Source of the DNA: Lampris incognitus
Lineage: Eukaryota; Chordata; Actinopteri; Lampriformes; Lampridae
Assembly: GCF_029633865.1 (NCBI RefSeq)
Contig: NC_079214.1
Span: 24,294,873-24,358,872, forward strand
Length of the DNA: 64,000 nt
Direction of reading: 5' to 3'
Shown here: positions 52,993 to 63,547 of the stretch, in pieces
Layout of the letters: every line of letters begins with the position of its first letter
Numbering within the stretch: the first letter of the stretch is position 1
Translations under genes and position numbers: made by a program
Notes under the pieces: model-generated
Database searches by the model: none
What the model was told of the DNA's origin: nothing
Seen by the model: only the letters and a program-made list of their open reading frames with translations

Positions 52993-53250
52993 AGGGCGTG
53001 TGGGTAGCATAGCAGTCTATTCCGTTGCCTACCGACACGGGGCTGGCCAGTTCGAATCCCGGTATTACCTCCGGCTTGGTTGGGCGTCCCTAAAGACATA
53101 ATTGGCCGTGTCTGCTGGTGGGAAGCCGGATGTGGGTATGTGTCCTGGTCGCTGCACTAGCGCCTCCTCTGGCCAGTCGGGCGCCTGTTTAGCTCAGAGG
53201 AGTGGGGTAATTGGCCGGATACAATTGGGGAGAAAAAGGGGGGACAATTA
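52993..53250 (+). mobile_element. SINE family A, copy 7, internally deleted
   Basis: The head (TAGCATAGCAGTC, AGTTCGAATCCC) and first body part are present to GGGCGCCTGTTT. The sequence then jumps to GAGGAGTGGGGTAATTGGCC and the tail, losing about 190 bp that other copies carry. Confidence 0.9.
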
Positions 53251-53709
53251 AAAAAAACGTTTGACTTATAAAATGTGTTCTTAAAGAAACAGAAATGAAG
53301 TGTGCACTTGGTCATGCAGGTGCATGGTAAAACCTGAAGATGTTTGAGAAAACACTCTGGTCATGGCTAAAATCCTTGAGTCTCTCAGAAAATTGTTTGA
53401 ATTGGCAGGTATGATACTGTAAGTGATTGACATGCCTTTGATGCTTCTATAATGGACTGCAGGCATGAGATTTGAAACTTCAGCAGCACAGGTAGATAAA
53501 ATTTATTGCAGCAGTATTTGATATTGTTATGTCATATTTTCATCAGACTGATATAAGTAATATTCAGTTGTCATTATTTTGCAGTCTGCTGCTTATACAT
53601 TATTTCCAGACAGGCCATTGGTTGAAATGCACCTATGGCACACCTAAATCAAGATCTCATCACCCAAGCCAACTCCGTAGAGGCAGTCAGGGAGGCATTT
53701 GGCCACATT
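53251..53709. other. Unique DNA, no gene seen
   Basis: No recognised feature. Confidence 0.45.
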
Positions 53710-53733
53710 CGAACCCTAGTTATATGAACAACG

Positions 53734-53938
53734 ACAAAATGGCTGAGAGGGTTATTGCATTGTGACATCATCTACAATAGCTCGCTGGAAAAAAGAAAAA
53801 CGATGGAGGTGCATTCCCCGTGCCAATCCCGGACAATATGACCCCCTGTGGTCATATGTCCTCCCACCGACCCCGTATTGGCACGCCCACCGGAAGCACT
53901 ATTCCTCTTTGTAAGTCGAACCATCTCCAACTAAATGA
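53734..53938. repeat. Left inverted terminal repeat of DIRS element
   Basis: Matches the reverse complement of 59397-59588 with few changes. An 11-base insertion (GTAAGTCGAAC) is present only here, near 53910. Confidence 0.9.
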
Positions 53939-53980
53939 GCACCACACCTGTGGCCCGGGTAGGAGGAGAACGGCTCTATT

Positions 53981-54079
53981 CTCAGCCATTTTGTCGTTGT
54001 TCATATAACTAGGGTTCGCTTCGCGAACCCAAAGTTACATTTCACGTACTCCAAAATGGCTGAGAGGGTTATTGCATTG
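53981..54079. repeat. Internal complementary region of DIRS element
   Basis: The first half is the reverse complement of the left extreme end, the second half of the right extreme end, separated by about 15 bases around CGCTTCGCGAACCC. It would pair with both ends during circle formation. Confidence 0.9.
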
Positions 54080-54172
54080 AACAACGACAGGATTCGTGCC
54101 TCCGTTCCCTAGCCGTCCAATGAACCCTTCAAACCCCTGGTGGGAAGGGGTACGCGTTCTGATGAGAGCATC

Positions 54173-55218
54173 CTAAGAGGCCTGCTCCAGAACAGCGTCG
54201 GCAACCGACCGCACCTTAACGTGCCGGTAATAATGCCATAAGAAAGTGGTCTCACCACTCCAAACCGCCGCCTGGCGGATGACCTCCCAGTCGATACCTG
54301 ACAACACAGCTATCGACGTAGCAGTCCCTCGGGTAGAATGCGCCTTCAGCTTAGGAGCTGTTTTACCCGCTTTGGTATACGCCTCCATAATACCATCCAC
54401 CAGCCAGTGTGCTAGCCTCTGGGTGGAAAGGGCATAACCTGGTTTGCTCACTCTGTAGGTCAACAGCAGCCTGTCAGACCTACGAATATCTGCTGTGCGC
54501 CGCATGTAAATGCGTAAAGCCCGTACAGGACACGAGAGGTGCAAGCGTTTCTCATCCCTAGTCACCGGTGACGGATGAAACGCGTGTATCACCACCGGGG
54601 CCCTACTCGTCAGGACAGACACAGTTTTGGGCACGAAGCTGGGGTCTGTAAAGAGCGTGACCATCAGATCACCAGAAAACACCATCCCCTTGATGGTGAG
54701 TGCAGTGAGCTCACAACCCCTCGCTGCGGTGGTAAGTGCCAAGAGCACAGCCAGCTTAGCCGAGACATAACGCATGTCTGCCGTAGACATGGGTTCAAAG
54801 GGATCTTTCTCTAGTGCGCGCAGAACAAGGGAAGCATCCCAAGTTTCAGCTCTCGTAAGCTCCTTAGCTGAGAGCTTCTTAGCACCCAACAGGTACTGCG
54901 TCATGAGCGGGTGCGTGAAAACTGTGCTACCCTCGATCTTCCCCGGAAGAACGTGAGAGCCGATACACAGACTTTGACCGAGGAGAAAGACCATAGTCTA
55001 TCACTCCTACAGACCTCCACAAAAGTCAGTATAGGGCCAATCCCTACTGACAAAGGGTCCATGTAGCGTTCAGCGCAAAATTGGTCAAATCGATTCCAGT
55101 ACCCCTGGTACCTGGAATACGTGGAGTCTTTACGCGCCGCTAAGATGACACGAATCACTTGCGCACTAAGTCCCATAGCTAAGAGCCTGGCTTTGTAAGC
55201 ATCCACGCCGCTAATCGG
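54173..55218 (-). pseudogene. DIRS tyrosine recombinase, one frame change
   Basis: Would integrate the circular DNA copy. The core-binding part (about 55218-54950) reads GLSAQVIRVILAARKDSTY, YWNRFDQFCAE and SFSSVKVCVSALTFF. The catalytic part lies in another frame (54994-54173) with the Arg box TAARGCELTAL, the H-x-x-R box AHSTRGTA, Trp in AAVWSG and the Tyr nucleophile in LWHYYRHV. The frame changes near 54945-54960. The core-binding half continues upstream in an open frame that overlaps the whole RT gene. The stop is TAG at 54173-54175. Confidence 0.82.
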
Positions 55219-57501
55219 GAGCCTCCTATCCAGGGGCCCTCCCGTAGCAGCCCTCCTGCTTGCGTGAGCGCGTCCGCCCACTCCGGGACGTCGAACCGCT
55301 CGCCTACTATCCAGGGCACTATTCGCGGAAACCACGGGGTGCTCGGTTCGTACGGGGCCACGAGAACTAACCGACCCCCTGTGCGCTCGAACTTGACCAC
55401 CAGGTCTAGGAGGCACCTGCGCGGGGGGAATGCGTAAAGCATCTCCTCGGGCCATGGATCTAGTCCAAGCGCGTTGACCCCCAACGGCGCTAGGTCGGAC
55501 GGGAGCATCGAGTACCAACGAGGGCACTTGTAATTGAGTTTCGATGCGAACAGATCCACTTGAGCTACCCCGAACCTCTCCCAGATCATAGCCACTATGG
55601 CTGGGTTGAGGCTCCAATTGTCCGCATGCGGGCCGCCTCTCGAGAGGATGTCCGCTGCTTCGTTGTCCTTCCCAGGAACATGAAGCGCCCTGATTGATAG
55701 CGCGTTGCTGTTGACCCAAATCCAAATTTGCATGGCCAACTCTCTGCAACGCTTGGACTTCATACCGCCTTGGCGGTTGATGTAGGCCTTGGCCGTCATG
55801 CTGTCTTTCATTATCAGTATGTGACGGCCTACGAGATCCTGAGCGAAATGCTGGATAGCCAGCCAAATCGTCTCCGTCTCGCGCGCGTTGATGTGGACCT
55901 TCTCCCCAGACGGCCACACTCCTCGCGCTGTTTTGTAGCCAAGGATGGCCCCCCAACCCGAGAGGGACGCATCCGTATAAATCGTTACCTCGGGTCCCCT
56001 GGGGCCCATAGGGACCCCGGACATGTCCACGCAGGCTCTGTTCCAGTGGTCTAGGTCCTGCGCTACCACGCGCGGGACCAGGATAAGATGGTTGTTGTAC
56101 CGGCGTTCGTTGCCGTATTTCAAGAAGTGAACTGCGAACCACAATTGCAGTCTCCTCATGAACAACAGACCTAAAGGAACAACTTGGTGAGCCGATGCCA
56201 GAAGGCCCAGCAGCCTCCTGATCATCCGATAAGTGACATATGTCCCCGGGACGAAATGTGCTAAAGTGGTCCTGGTGGAATGCCATCTCTCTTGCGTAAG
56301 AGTTGCGTGCATGGATAACGTATCCAAACTCAGACCCAGATACGTTGCCTGGCACGAAGGCCATGGCGCGCTCTTCTTTATGTTGATAGTGAAACCCATG
56401 TACACCATGAATTCCATCAACTCCTGAGTATGGAGTATTGCTTGTTCCGGCGACCGGGCCAACACCAACAGGTCGTCTAGGAACCATGCCAAGCGCATAC
56501 CTTTGCGCATCAACACTCCGAGCGCTGCTTTCACACACCTTGTGAATGTCAGAGGAGAGAGGCGATATCCGAACGGGAGGCATGTGTACTGGTAACACTG
56601 ACCCCGGTAACAGAACCGAAGATACTTTCTGTGTCTTTCCGCAATCGGACAATGATAGAAAGCATCTTTTAGGTCGACCGAAGTTAGCCAATCGGACTGT
56701 GTCACCATTGACAGCAGAACCGGTGTGCGTAGCATTTTGAAACTGACCTTCTCTAGATACTTGTTGAAGGGTTTCAAATCTAGGATTGGGCACATGCCCC
56801 CATCCTTCTTCGGGACCAGAAAGTAACGGCTGTAAAACCCGTCTTCTCTTTCTAGGGGAGGAACCACCGTGATTGCCCCTTTCGAGAGTAACTCTGTGAG
56901 TTCGTTGTCTAGGATTTGTGCTTCGGCCACCGACCCCGGTTCCGTATGCACTATTCCCAAGTACGGGGGTACAATACCGTTCTCGAAAAGGATTTGGTGT
57001 CCGTGGGCTATCTGATCCAAAACAGAAGCCGACGGGACCAATTCCTTCCACCTGTGTAACATGCGTGACAGAGGTCTCGTTGCCTCCTGTACCTTGCTGT
57101 TCAGGTAGCGCGCGTAAGTTGCGCGTAAAGGGTCTGGGGAAGCCCCGCCCGCCATGCCCTGCATCCATGGGGGGGCTTCGTCCTTGTAAAGGAGACCCAG
57201 ATGGGGGAATTGGCGTTTTGAACCTTTCCAAATTACCATTTGACCCATCAGAGAGACTAAACATTGTCGCGTCATAGTCCCCTCCCAGGGGCTCATTTGC
57301 GCTCATGTCATTATTATCCAATATTTCCAGCAGGGATGTTATTACATTGTTATCATCATCTTTACCTAAAGATTCAGACAGACAATCAGACTTGCGTTTC
57401 AAACCTTTTAAAACGCAATCACCATCATCACCAACATAAAAACTTGTATTCACATTCACAACCTTTGGAATAGAACAAGTAGACTGTGCATCAGAAACCA
57501 A
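54901..57501 (-). other. Second long open frame overlapping the RT gene
   Basis: 866 codons open on the same strand but in a different frame from the RT. Its last 105 residues or so are the recombinase core-binding domain. Its first 70 residues or so are acidic (VLKGLKRKSDCL, EILDNNDMSANE). The middle is Gly/Arg/Pro/Ser-rich with no known domain. It may be a genuine long N-terminal extension of the recombinase ORF, as in DIRS elements with overlapping ORFs, or an open frame kept by composition. Confidence 0.45.
55179..57296 (-). CDS. DIRS reverse transcriptase/RNase H
   Basis: 705 codons open from the first ATG at 57296. The true start may be further upstream and in another frame, since the product is normally expressed with overlap. 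The RT domain is about residues 155-325: FLVPKKDGGMCPILDLK, SVDLKDAFYHCP (first catalytic Asp) and WFLDDLLVLA at 271-280, with FLDD as the catalytic box. The RNase H domain is about 436-555: IYTDASLSGWGA, INARETETIWLAI, IMKDSMTAKAY and HVPGKDNEAADILSR, so all acidic positions are present. A conserved downstream part (VDLFASKLNYKCP, LVLVAPYEP) follows, as in fish DIRS elements. No stop inside the domains. Confidence 0.88.
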   Translation of the reverse strand: MSPWEGTMTRQCLVSLMGQMVIWKGSKRQFPHLGLLYKDEAPPWMQGMAGGASPDPLRATYARYLNSKVQEATRPLSRMLHRWKELVPSASVLDQIAHGHQILFENGIVPPYLGIVHTEPGSVAEAQILDNELTELLSKGAITVVPPLEREDGFYSRYFLVPKKDGGMCPILDLKPFNKYLEKVSFKMLRTPVLLSMVTQSDWLTSVDLKDAFYHCPIAERHRKYLRFCYRGQCYQYTCLPFGYRLSPLTFTRCVKAALGVLMRKGMRLAWFLDDLLVLARSPEQAILHTQELMEFMVYMGFTINIKKSAPWPSCQATYLGLSLDTLSMHATLTQERWHSTRTTLAHFVPGTYVTYRMIRRLLGLLASAHQVVPLGLLFMRRLQLWFAVHFLKYGNERRYNNHLILVPRVVAQDLDHWNRACVDMSGVPMGPRGPEVTIYTDASLSGWGAILGYKTARGVWPSGEKVHINARETETIWLAIQHFAQDLVGRHILIMKDSMTAKAYINRQGGMKSKRCRELAMQIWIWVNSNALSIRALHVPGKDNEAADILSRGGPHADNWSLNPAIVAMIWERFGVAQVDLFASKLNYKCPRWYSMLPSDLAPLGVNALGLDPWPEEMLYAFPPRRCLLDLVVKFERTGGRLVLVAPYEPSTPWFPRIVPWIVGERFDVPEWADALTQAGGLLREGPWIGGSRLAAWMLTKPGS

Positions 57502-57621
57502 AATAAAAGGCGCAGTGTTTAGCCCTGCGCACGCTGTGTCCCCTGAACAAGCGTCTATATCGCCGGAGACGGCTCTGGAATCAGTCTGTTGGTGTGGGTC
57601 GTAACATCTTGCCGAAACACG

Positions 57622-59271
57622 TCACTTGGCAGCTCCCTTCTTGGAAGTGTCTGTGCTGTCCGGCTTGGCCGCCTTGGCCGCTGGATCTGTGGAAGACTGG
57701 GAGTTTGGACGTGAGCCCTGTCCACGCCCGCGCCCCACTTTACCACCTCTTTTTGGATAAGTCTCTCTCCATTTCTGCTTGCGCGCAGGCTTGTCCCCCT
57801 GCCCTGTGCCCACCGCGGGCTTAGGGGTAGGCGGGTTCTTCATCATCGGGAGAAGCTCCTTGTGCAAGGTTTCGCGCTCGGCCTGGGCGGCCTTGTATTT
57901 GCTGATAATGTCCGGGGTCGTTCCAAACAGGCCCTGGTTCCCTGCGCAGGAGTGGGCCATCCACTCCTTGCAGAATTCCTCTTTTACCCCGGCTGTCTCT
58001 AGCCAGAGACGTCTGCGCGAAAGGGTGGAGGCAGCTGCGCTAGAACCGCACTCTAGAGCGATGGAATACAGCAGCGATCCCAGGGAGTCAGCTATGCGTT
58101 ACATTTCCAAGATGTACTCACAACCTGCTTCGCTGGCCACTACGTCACCGAACTCGGCCCCGTCGATACCTGCTGTAGCGATGGCGGCTTTGCTTTGCTC
58201 GACGTTTGATAGGCTGCAGAGCTTGCGCATGTACGCCGTTATCATCCCAGCCGTTGAGACGAGTCCAGCTGCGCGTGTACTGGCGTGCCATGCATCACAC
58301 GCGTAACGATCCACCTGTTGGCCCCACTGCGAAGGGTGTTTGGGAGTATCGCGAGACCCCACCTTGGTGTTAGGGTTGAATGATAAAACGTCCCTCTCTG
58401 GTTGCGGAATTTTCCAGTCTTTGTAGTTGAGGTTCCTAACCTCGACTGCTAAGACGTCAACCCCCTTCTGACTGAACTTTGAGGACGATTTAAGTAGCGG
58501 ATCCGCCTCCGCCCGCTTAAACGCTCGTTCGATGTGAGCATAAGGTGGTAGAGTGGAGTCCCTGACCCTCTCTGCCATTCGTGGAAAATCGGCTACCACC
58601 GGATCTTGAGGATTGCCCGGCTCGGTAACGATGTCGGCAGACTTGACCGCTCGCGCGAACAGATCGCGGAAACTGGCGAGGAATGTTTCGGACCCACGTT
58701 GCATGGCGTCGCCATCTTTGTTTGGTTGAGACGAACTTGGCTGGTCGTCTTCCACGCCCTGATCGTCTACTTCCTCAGGCAGTGAATCCTCGGGTTCCGC
58801 ACCCGCCGAATAACATGCCACGGATTCACCAGGGAGAGATAGGATCTCATTGATCCAGTCCTCTCTAACTATCCCGGATGGTGGGATAGCCTCTGGCTCC
58901 GGAGGGATGCTAATGCTAGCCGCCGTCCCGTGACTGTAGCTAGGAAGCATCGGAGGGATGTTGCTAGCCTCCGCCCCATGGCTATAGCTAGGTAGCACCA
59001 TGCTAGCCGCCTCGTTAGCAGGTGCGAAGGGATCTGCAAGTCCCCATCTTTGACGGTACAGGGCAGCCCACCTTTGGCGCCCCGACCCTCTGATGGTTTT
59101 ACAGAAATTGCAGTCGATATCATTCCGGTCTACATCCCTCAAGTAGCCCGTGTAGTGAACATGCGGGATATGGGAGGCACAGTCCGGATGGGGGTCCCAT
59201 TGGAGCGTCGCCGGTTTAACACACCCGCACCAAGCGTAGAATCCGGCCACATCGACCGGATTAACGAACAT
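57622..59271 (-). pseudogene. DIRS Gag-like protein with one in-frame stop
   Basis: Starts ATG at 59271 and is open for 390 codons to a TAA at 58099-58101. The same frame then continues open to 57622, giving about 549 codons with a single stop. The N-terminus is Cys-rich (WCGCVKPATLQWDPHPDC, DCNFCKTI), possibly zinc-binding. A low-complexity middle with twice-repeated LPSYSHG is followed by a helical capsid-like part (DRYACDAWHASTRAAGLVS). The C-terminus is Lys/Arg/Gly-rich (KQKWRETYPKRGGKVGRGRG), suited to binding RNA. No standard CCHC knuckle seen. The stop is most simply a point mutation. Programmed read-through is less likely. Confidence 0.75.
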
Positions 59272-59396
59272 CTTGGCGATAAAAGGTAAGCTAACTATAA
59301 GTTAGTATCTAATATACCAGTATATCACTAGATTACTTGCGTATTTGCAGTTTTCCTCTTAGTCCCAGCAAGAGAGAAACAGCCATCGACCGATCT

Positions 59397-59607
59397 CATT
59401 TAGTTGGAGATGGAAAGAGGAATAGCGCTTCCGGTGGGCGTGCCAATACGGGGTCGGTGGGAGGACATATGACCACAGGGGGTCATATTGTCCGGGATTG
59501 GCACGGGGAATGCACCTCCATCGTTTTTCTTTTTTCCAGCGAGCTATTGTGGATGATGTCACAATGCAATAACCCTCTCAGCCATTTTGGAGTACGTGAA
59601 ATGTAAC
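59397..59607. repeat. Right inverted terminal repeat and outer end of DIRS element
   Basis: Carries the inverted partner of the left repeat. Its last part, 59562-59607, is repeated in inverted form in the internal complementary region. Confidence 0.9.
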
Positions 59608-60268
59608 ACTGTGAATGCAGTTGCATCATCAGTCGACATACATGTATGAAAATGGAATTATCATGATTCGATCCTGTCAGAAATAGGAGGTAAAATTGTA
59701 AAGATGTCTATGCAAAAATGGACTACATTTTTATATAGCACTTCTCCAGCTGCAACTGCCACCCAAAGTGCTTTAAAATTAATGCCTTACTTTCACCCAT
59801 GTACACACACACACACACACACACACACTACTACTACTAGCACTACCAACCATGTGTAACTGGTGTATTAATGTAATCGGTTTATATTTCACCGATAATA
59901 AATTTTTCCCATTTTGTTCATGTGTTGTTTTTTCTTGTGTATATAGGCTACTTGTTTCTGTATATTTCTTTTGGGGAGCTTTTTATTTTATTAATGGTAC
60001 AATGTTTTGGTTGTGTGACCTTTGACATTTTGGTGACGCTACTTCATGTAAATTTGCACTATTTTTCTCAGTCGGCTGGGAGCCTTCCTGAAGCAAGGTC
60101 GGTTTTCACAGGTGCTGAAGCAAGTAGCATGTTAAAACAGGGTAAAAATGCTAATCGGCGGCCCAAATCCTATTTGTACAGTTCTTGGTTGTCATAAAGT
60201 TTATTTCCATGTGTGTACAGCACTTTAGTGTAACATGCTAACTTGGCGAACTTAAGCTAGGCTAACAG
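59608..60268. other. Unique DNA between DIRS and Gypsy elements
   Basis: An ATTTTTATATAGCACTTCTCC and AAAGTGCTTTAAAAT pair near 59728-59780 looks like a worn LINE/SINE 3' tail. It is followed by (CA)13 and (CTA)n at 59802-59840. No gene. Confidence 0.45.
59802..59840. repeat. (CA)13 with (CTA)n
   Basis: CA run followed by four CTA units. Confidence 0.9.
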
Positions 60269-60443
60269 TGTGGCAGGATGAGGAAAAAACACAGGAGATG
60301 AAGGCGAGTTTGCTGTTTATTCCTCAGCTCCAAAACCAAACTAAAGCAGGAACAACCCTGCACCAGCAAGCCCGGGAACGTAAACCACGCCCCCAGCTCA
60401 CAGTCCTGCTGGGTGAGAGGCATAACCCCTAGTGTCCGCCACA
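60269..60443 (-). repeat. 3' LTR of the Gypsy element
   Basis: 175 bp with TGTGGC at one end and GCCACA at the other on the plus strand. Preceded in element sense by a G-rich tract of 13 Gs (60444-60460), the polypurine tract. No partner LTR in the window to confirm its limits. Confidence 0.7.
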
Positions 60444-60488
60444 CAGCCCCCCCCCCCGAACACCCAGAAGGGACTCCTGGATAGAAAA

Positions 60489-60967
60489 TTAGTGTCTCAC
60501 TGGAGGCTTAAGCAGCCTGCCATAACGGCTGCGCCGTCCCTCAGCCGAAACAGTACGTGAAAAACTGTCCAAAGTCGGCTGAGAAGCAGAACGCTGAACC
60601 CGTGAAGACACTGCCGGGGTCCTGGAAGGAGGACGACCCCGACGGGGAACCTGGGCCGGAAACACAACTTCGCCTGCCACCCTGTGCGCCGGTTTAAGCC
60701 TATCAAGCGTGACACGCTCCCTACGCCCACCCATATCCAGCACAAAACCCTTAGGACCCGTCTCAAGAACCTGAAAGGGCCATCGTATGGGGGTTGGAGG
60801 GGCGAGCGGTGAGCATCATGCCGTACAAAAACAAAACGAGCCGACATGAGCTCCGCAGGCACGAACGACCGCGGAAAACAATGGTGAACGGGGCCTGGAA
60901 CTCGAGGGCTGTCGGACAAAAAAGGATAAACGGCCGGACGGGGTCGAGGAGCGGAACTCCCAGGCAA
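60489..60967 (-). pseudogene. Gypsy integrase C-terminal part, in two frames
   Basis: Continues the integrase after a frame change near 60960 (PAELMSARFVFVRHDAHR), then changes frame again near 60760 into GGRRERVTLDRLKPAH. That Arg/Lys-rich stretch is the typical end region of fish Gypsy Pol. It ends with YGRLLKPPVRH and a stop at 60489-60491. Confidence 0.7.
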
Positions 60968-62351
60968 AAAATTCCCCAGGGACGCGGAGCGGCTGACCGA
61001 GCATCAGCTCAGCGGGCGAAGCGTCGAGGTCCTCCTTAGGAGCCGAACGCAACCCGAGCATCACCCAAGGTAAACGATCCACCCAGTTACCATCCGAGAG
61101 CGCAGCACGCAGCGCTGCCTTGAGCGACCGGTGAAAACGTTCACACAACCTGTTAGCCTGAGGGTGGTACGCGGTAGTGCGGTGTACCTGCACACCCAAG
61201 GATCGCGCAAGTGCCGACCAGAGCTCTGACACGAACTGGGGGCCCCTGTCTGAGGTGATATCTGACGGAGCGCCGAAACGGGCGACCCAGGAGGAAAGAA
61301 AAGCGCGTGCAACATCCGAGGATGTTGTGGAGGACAGAGGGACAGCCTTTGGCCACTTGGTGGTCCGATCCACCATTGTGAGCAGGTGCGTAAAACCCTG
61401 TGAAGAAGGTAGAGGGCCCACCAGGTCCACATGCACGTAGTCGAAACGTCTGGCCGGGATCGGAAACGGTTCGAGGGGCGACTTAGTGCGCTGGTGGACC
61501 TTAGCGCGCTGGCACCCTACACATGCAGCGGCCCACCCCTTTACGTCCTTGCGGAGGCCAGGCCAAACGAACTTGGAACCGACCAACTTCACCGACGCCC
61601 GAACTCCAGGGTGCGAGAGGGAGTGAATCGAATCGAAAACTCGACTGCCTTCCTGCATCACAGCGTCCTCCAGCTTGAGACCGGTACGCGTTGACCTAAG
61701 GGCAAGGACGTCCGAGTCGCTGGGCTGGTCGGCAGCCACAGCGGAGAAATCCACACCGAGGTGCACAGGACACACAAGCACACGCGACAGACAATCAGCA
61801 ACAGGGTTGGACTTCCCGGCCACATGCTGAATGTCCGTTGTGAACTCGGAGATTGCCGCTAGGTGGCGCTGCTGACGAGCAGACCACGGCTCAGTCACCT
61901 TGGACATGGCGAAAGTCAGCGGTTTATGATCCACATAAGCCATGAATGGGCGACCCTCCAGCAGGAAGCGGAAATGCCGGGTTGCAAGGTGCAGTGCCAG
62001 CAACTCCCGGTCAAAAACGCTGTACTTGCGCTCGCTATCTCGCAGTTTGCGGCTAAAAAATGCGAGTGGCTGCCACGCATTCGCCACACGCTGTTCAACC
62101 ACAGCCCCCACGGCTATGTCAGACGCATCGGTTGTTAAAGCTATGGACGCCGTGGGTGTGGGATGGGCGAGGAGGGCAGCGTTAGCCAGGGCGCACTTAG
62201 CTCCGTCAAAGGCCTGGACCCGTTCGGGAGTCCAGTCGACAGGGTCGTTAGCTTTCTTAAGCCGCAGGGCTTCGTAAAGTGGCTGAAGGAGGTGGGCAGC
62301 GCGAGGGAGGAAACGGTTATAGAAATTCACCATGCCCATGAATTCCTGCAA
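60960..62351 (-). pseudogene. Gypsy RNase H and integrase
   Basis: An open stretch from about 62351 to 60816. Only the part down to about 60960 is in the true frame. The RT thumb and connection is followed by RNase H (LTTDASDIAVGAVVEQ with Asp75, Glu116 in FDRELLALH, HVAGKSNPVADCLSR). The integrase zinc finger is His243, His247, Cys277 and Cys280 (HSLSHPG, then CVGCQRAK). The integrase core is Asp309 (HVDLVGPLP), Asp368 (ITSDRGPQF) and Glu404 (CERFHRSLKAA), with 35 residues between the last two (DD35E). It joins the RT part upstream through a one-base frame change near 62363. Confidence 0.85.
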
Positions 62352-62355
62352 TGCC

Positions 62356-62994
62356 TTAAGAGACCGGGCGGGGAAATTCCGCCACCGCTTGCACCTTAGA
62401 AGGCAACGGGACCGCGCCTTGCGGCGAAATGCGGTGACCCAAGAAGTCAGTCACCGGCAGTCCAAACTGACACTTGGCCGGGTTGACTATCAGGCCGTGT
62501 TCGTCCAAACGACGGAAAACCTGTTTCAGGTGCGCCAGGTGCTCTTCAGCTGACGGACTGGCCACTAATATGTCGTCGAGATAAACGAACACGAAATCAA
62601 GGTCACGCAACACCGAGTCCATCAGCCTCTGAAAGGTTTGAACAGCTCCTTTCAAGCCAAAAGGCATGCGCATGAACTCAAAAAGCCCAAATGGGGTGAT
62701 CACTGCTGTCTTGGGCACGTCCTCTGCGCGCACGGGAACCTGATGATAGCCGCGCACCAGGTCCACCTTAGAGAAAATAGTGGTACCCGCCAGGCGTATG
62801 GAAAAGTCCTGTATGTGTGGGGTGGGATAGCGGTCATTGGCGGTGACGTTGTTCAGGCGGCGAAAGTCGCCGCAAGGCCGCCACGACCCATCCGCCTTGG
62901 GCACCATGTGAAGCGGCGAGGCCCACGGGCTGTTGGAACGCCTCACTATACCCAGACGCTCCATGATGGCGAACTCCTCCTTGGCTGTAGCCAT
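62356..62994 (-). pseudogene. Gypsy reverse transcriptase core
   Basis: 212 codons. Motifs: [46 protein letters not shown] (first catalytic Asp), [13 protein letters not shown] and [11 protein letters not shown] (YLDD at 138-141). It is flanked on both sides by frame changes, near 63010 upstream at a CG-rich run and near 62363 downstream. Confidence 0.88.
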
Positions 62995-62996
62995 TT

Positions 62997-63542
62997 TTAC
63001 CGCGTCGAGGCGCCGCGCGCGCGCAAAAACGGCGGTCCCAGAGTGGGAATGAAATGTTCTACCCCGTGTTTAGTAACCGCGGTGGAAAAGGCAGGCGTAG
63101 TCACCGATGGAAAATCCGCCAGCAAACGCTGAAAAACATCCCCTAATGCTAAAAAGTTAGCGTGTGTTAACGGCCCGGCTCCCCTTGTCTCGCACGGAAC
63201 AGTGGCGAAAGACACAGCATCAATTAAACGGCGGTTTGCAACATCAACCAGCAGACCATTAGCACACAGACAATCCGCGCCAATAATAGGAACAGTAATG
63301 GCGGCCACTACAAAGTCCCACTCAAAATGGCGCCCGTGGAAGCAAACAGTCACCGACCTTGTGCCAAACGTCGCAATGGACGAACCGTTAGCTGCACTTA
63401 ACTGTGGGCCGCCGCCTTCGGCCGACCTGTCTGTCTTAGCAGGAGGGAGTAGGCTCTTTTGCGAGCCTGAGTCCACCAGAAACCGTCTTCCTGACATTGT
63501 GTCCTTAATGAAGAGCAGCTCACTACGTCCGCCAGCGCCCAC
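62997..63542 (-). pseudogene. Gypsy protease and start of RT
   Basis: Retropepsin-like aspartic protease with the active-site box FLVDSGSQKSLLP and a later IIGADCL flap-end motif. A linker leads to RT ([14 protein letters not shown]). The listed start is only where the frame opens (GTG). In life it would be made by frameshift from gag. It runs into a stop at 62997 after the frame change near 63010. Confidence 0.82.
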
Positions 63543-63547
63543 AGCTG

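Larger units (their letters stand above)
53710..59607 (-). mobile_element. DIRS-type tyrosine-recombinase retrotransposon, structurally complete
   Basis: 5.9 kb, coding on the minus strand in the order gag, RT/RNase H, tyrosine recombinase. Inverted terminal repeats of about 200 bp lie at 53734-53938 and 59397-59588. Near the left end an internal region contains 38 bp complementary to the extreme left end (53981-54018 against 53710-53747) and, next to it, 46 bp complementary to the extreme right end (54034-54079 against 59562-59607). That arrangement is the hallmark of DIRS elements, which are thought to replicate through a circle joined at these ends and to integrate by recombinase without target duplication. 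Breaks: one in-frame stop in gag and one frame change in the recombinase. Confidence 0.93.

Noticed and set aside
55728..56054. Plus-strand open frames inside the DIRS and Gypsy elements
   Set aside because: Antisense shadows of the minus-strand RT, gag and integrase genes.
53710..59607. Reading the DIRS element as a Ngaro or PAT element with split direct repeats
   Set aside because: The ends are inverted repeats and the internal region is complementary to both ends, which is the DIRS pattern.
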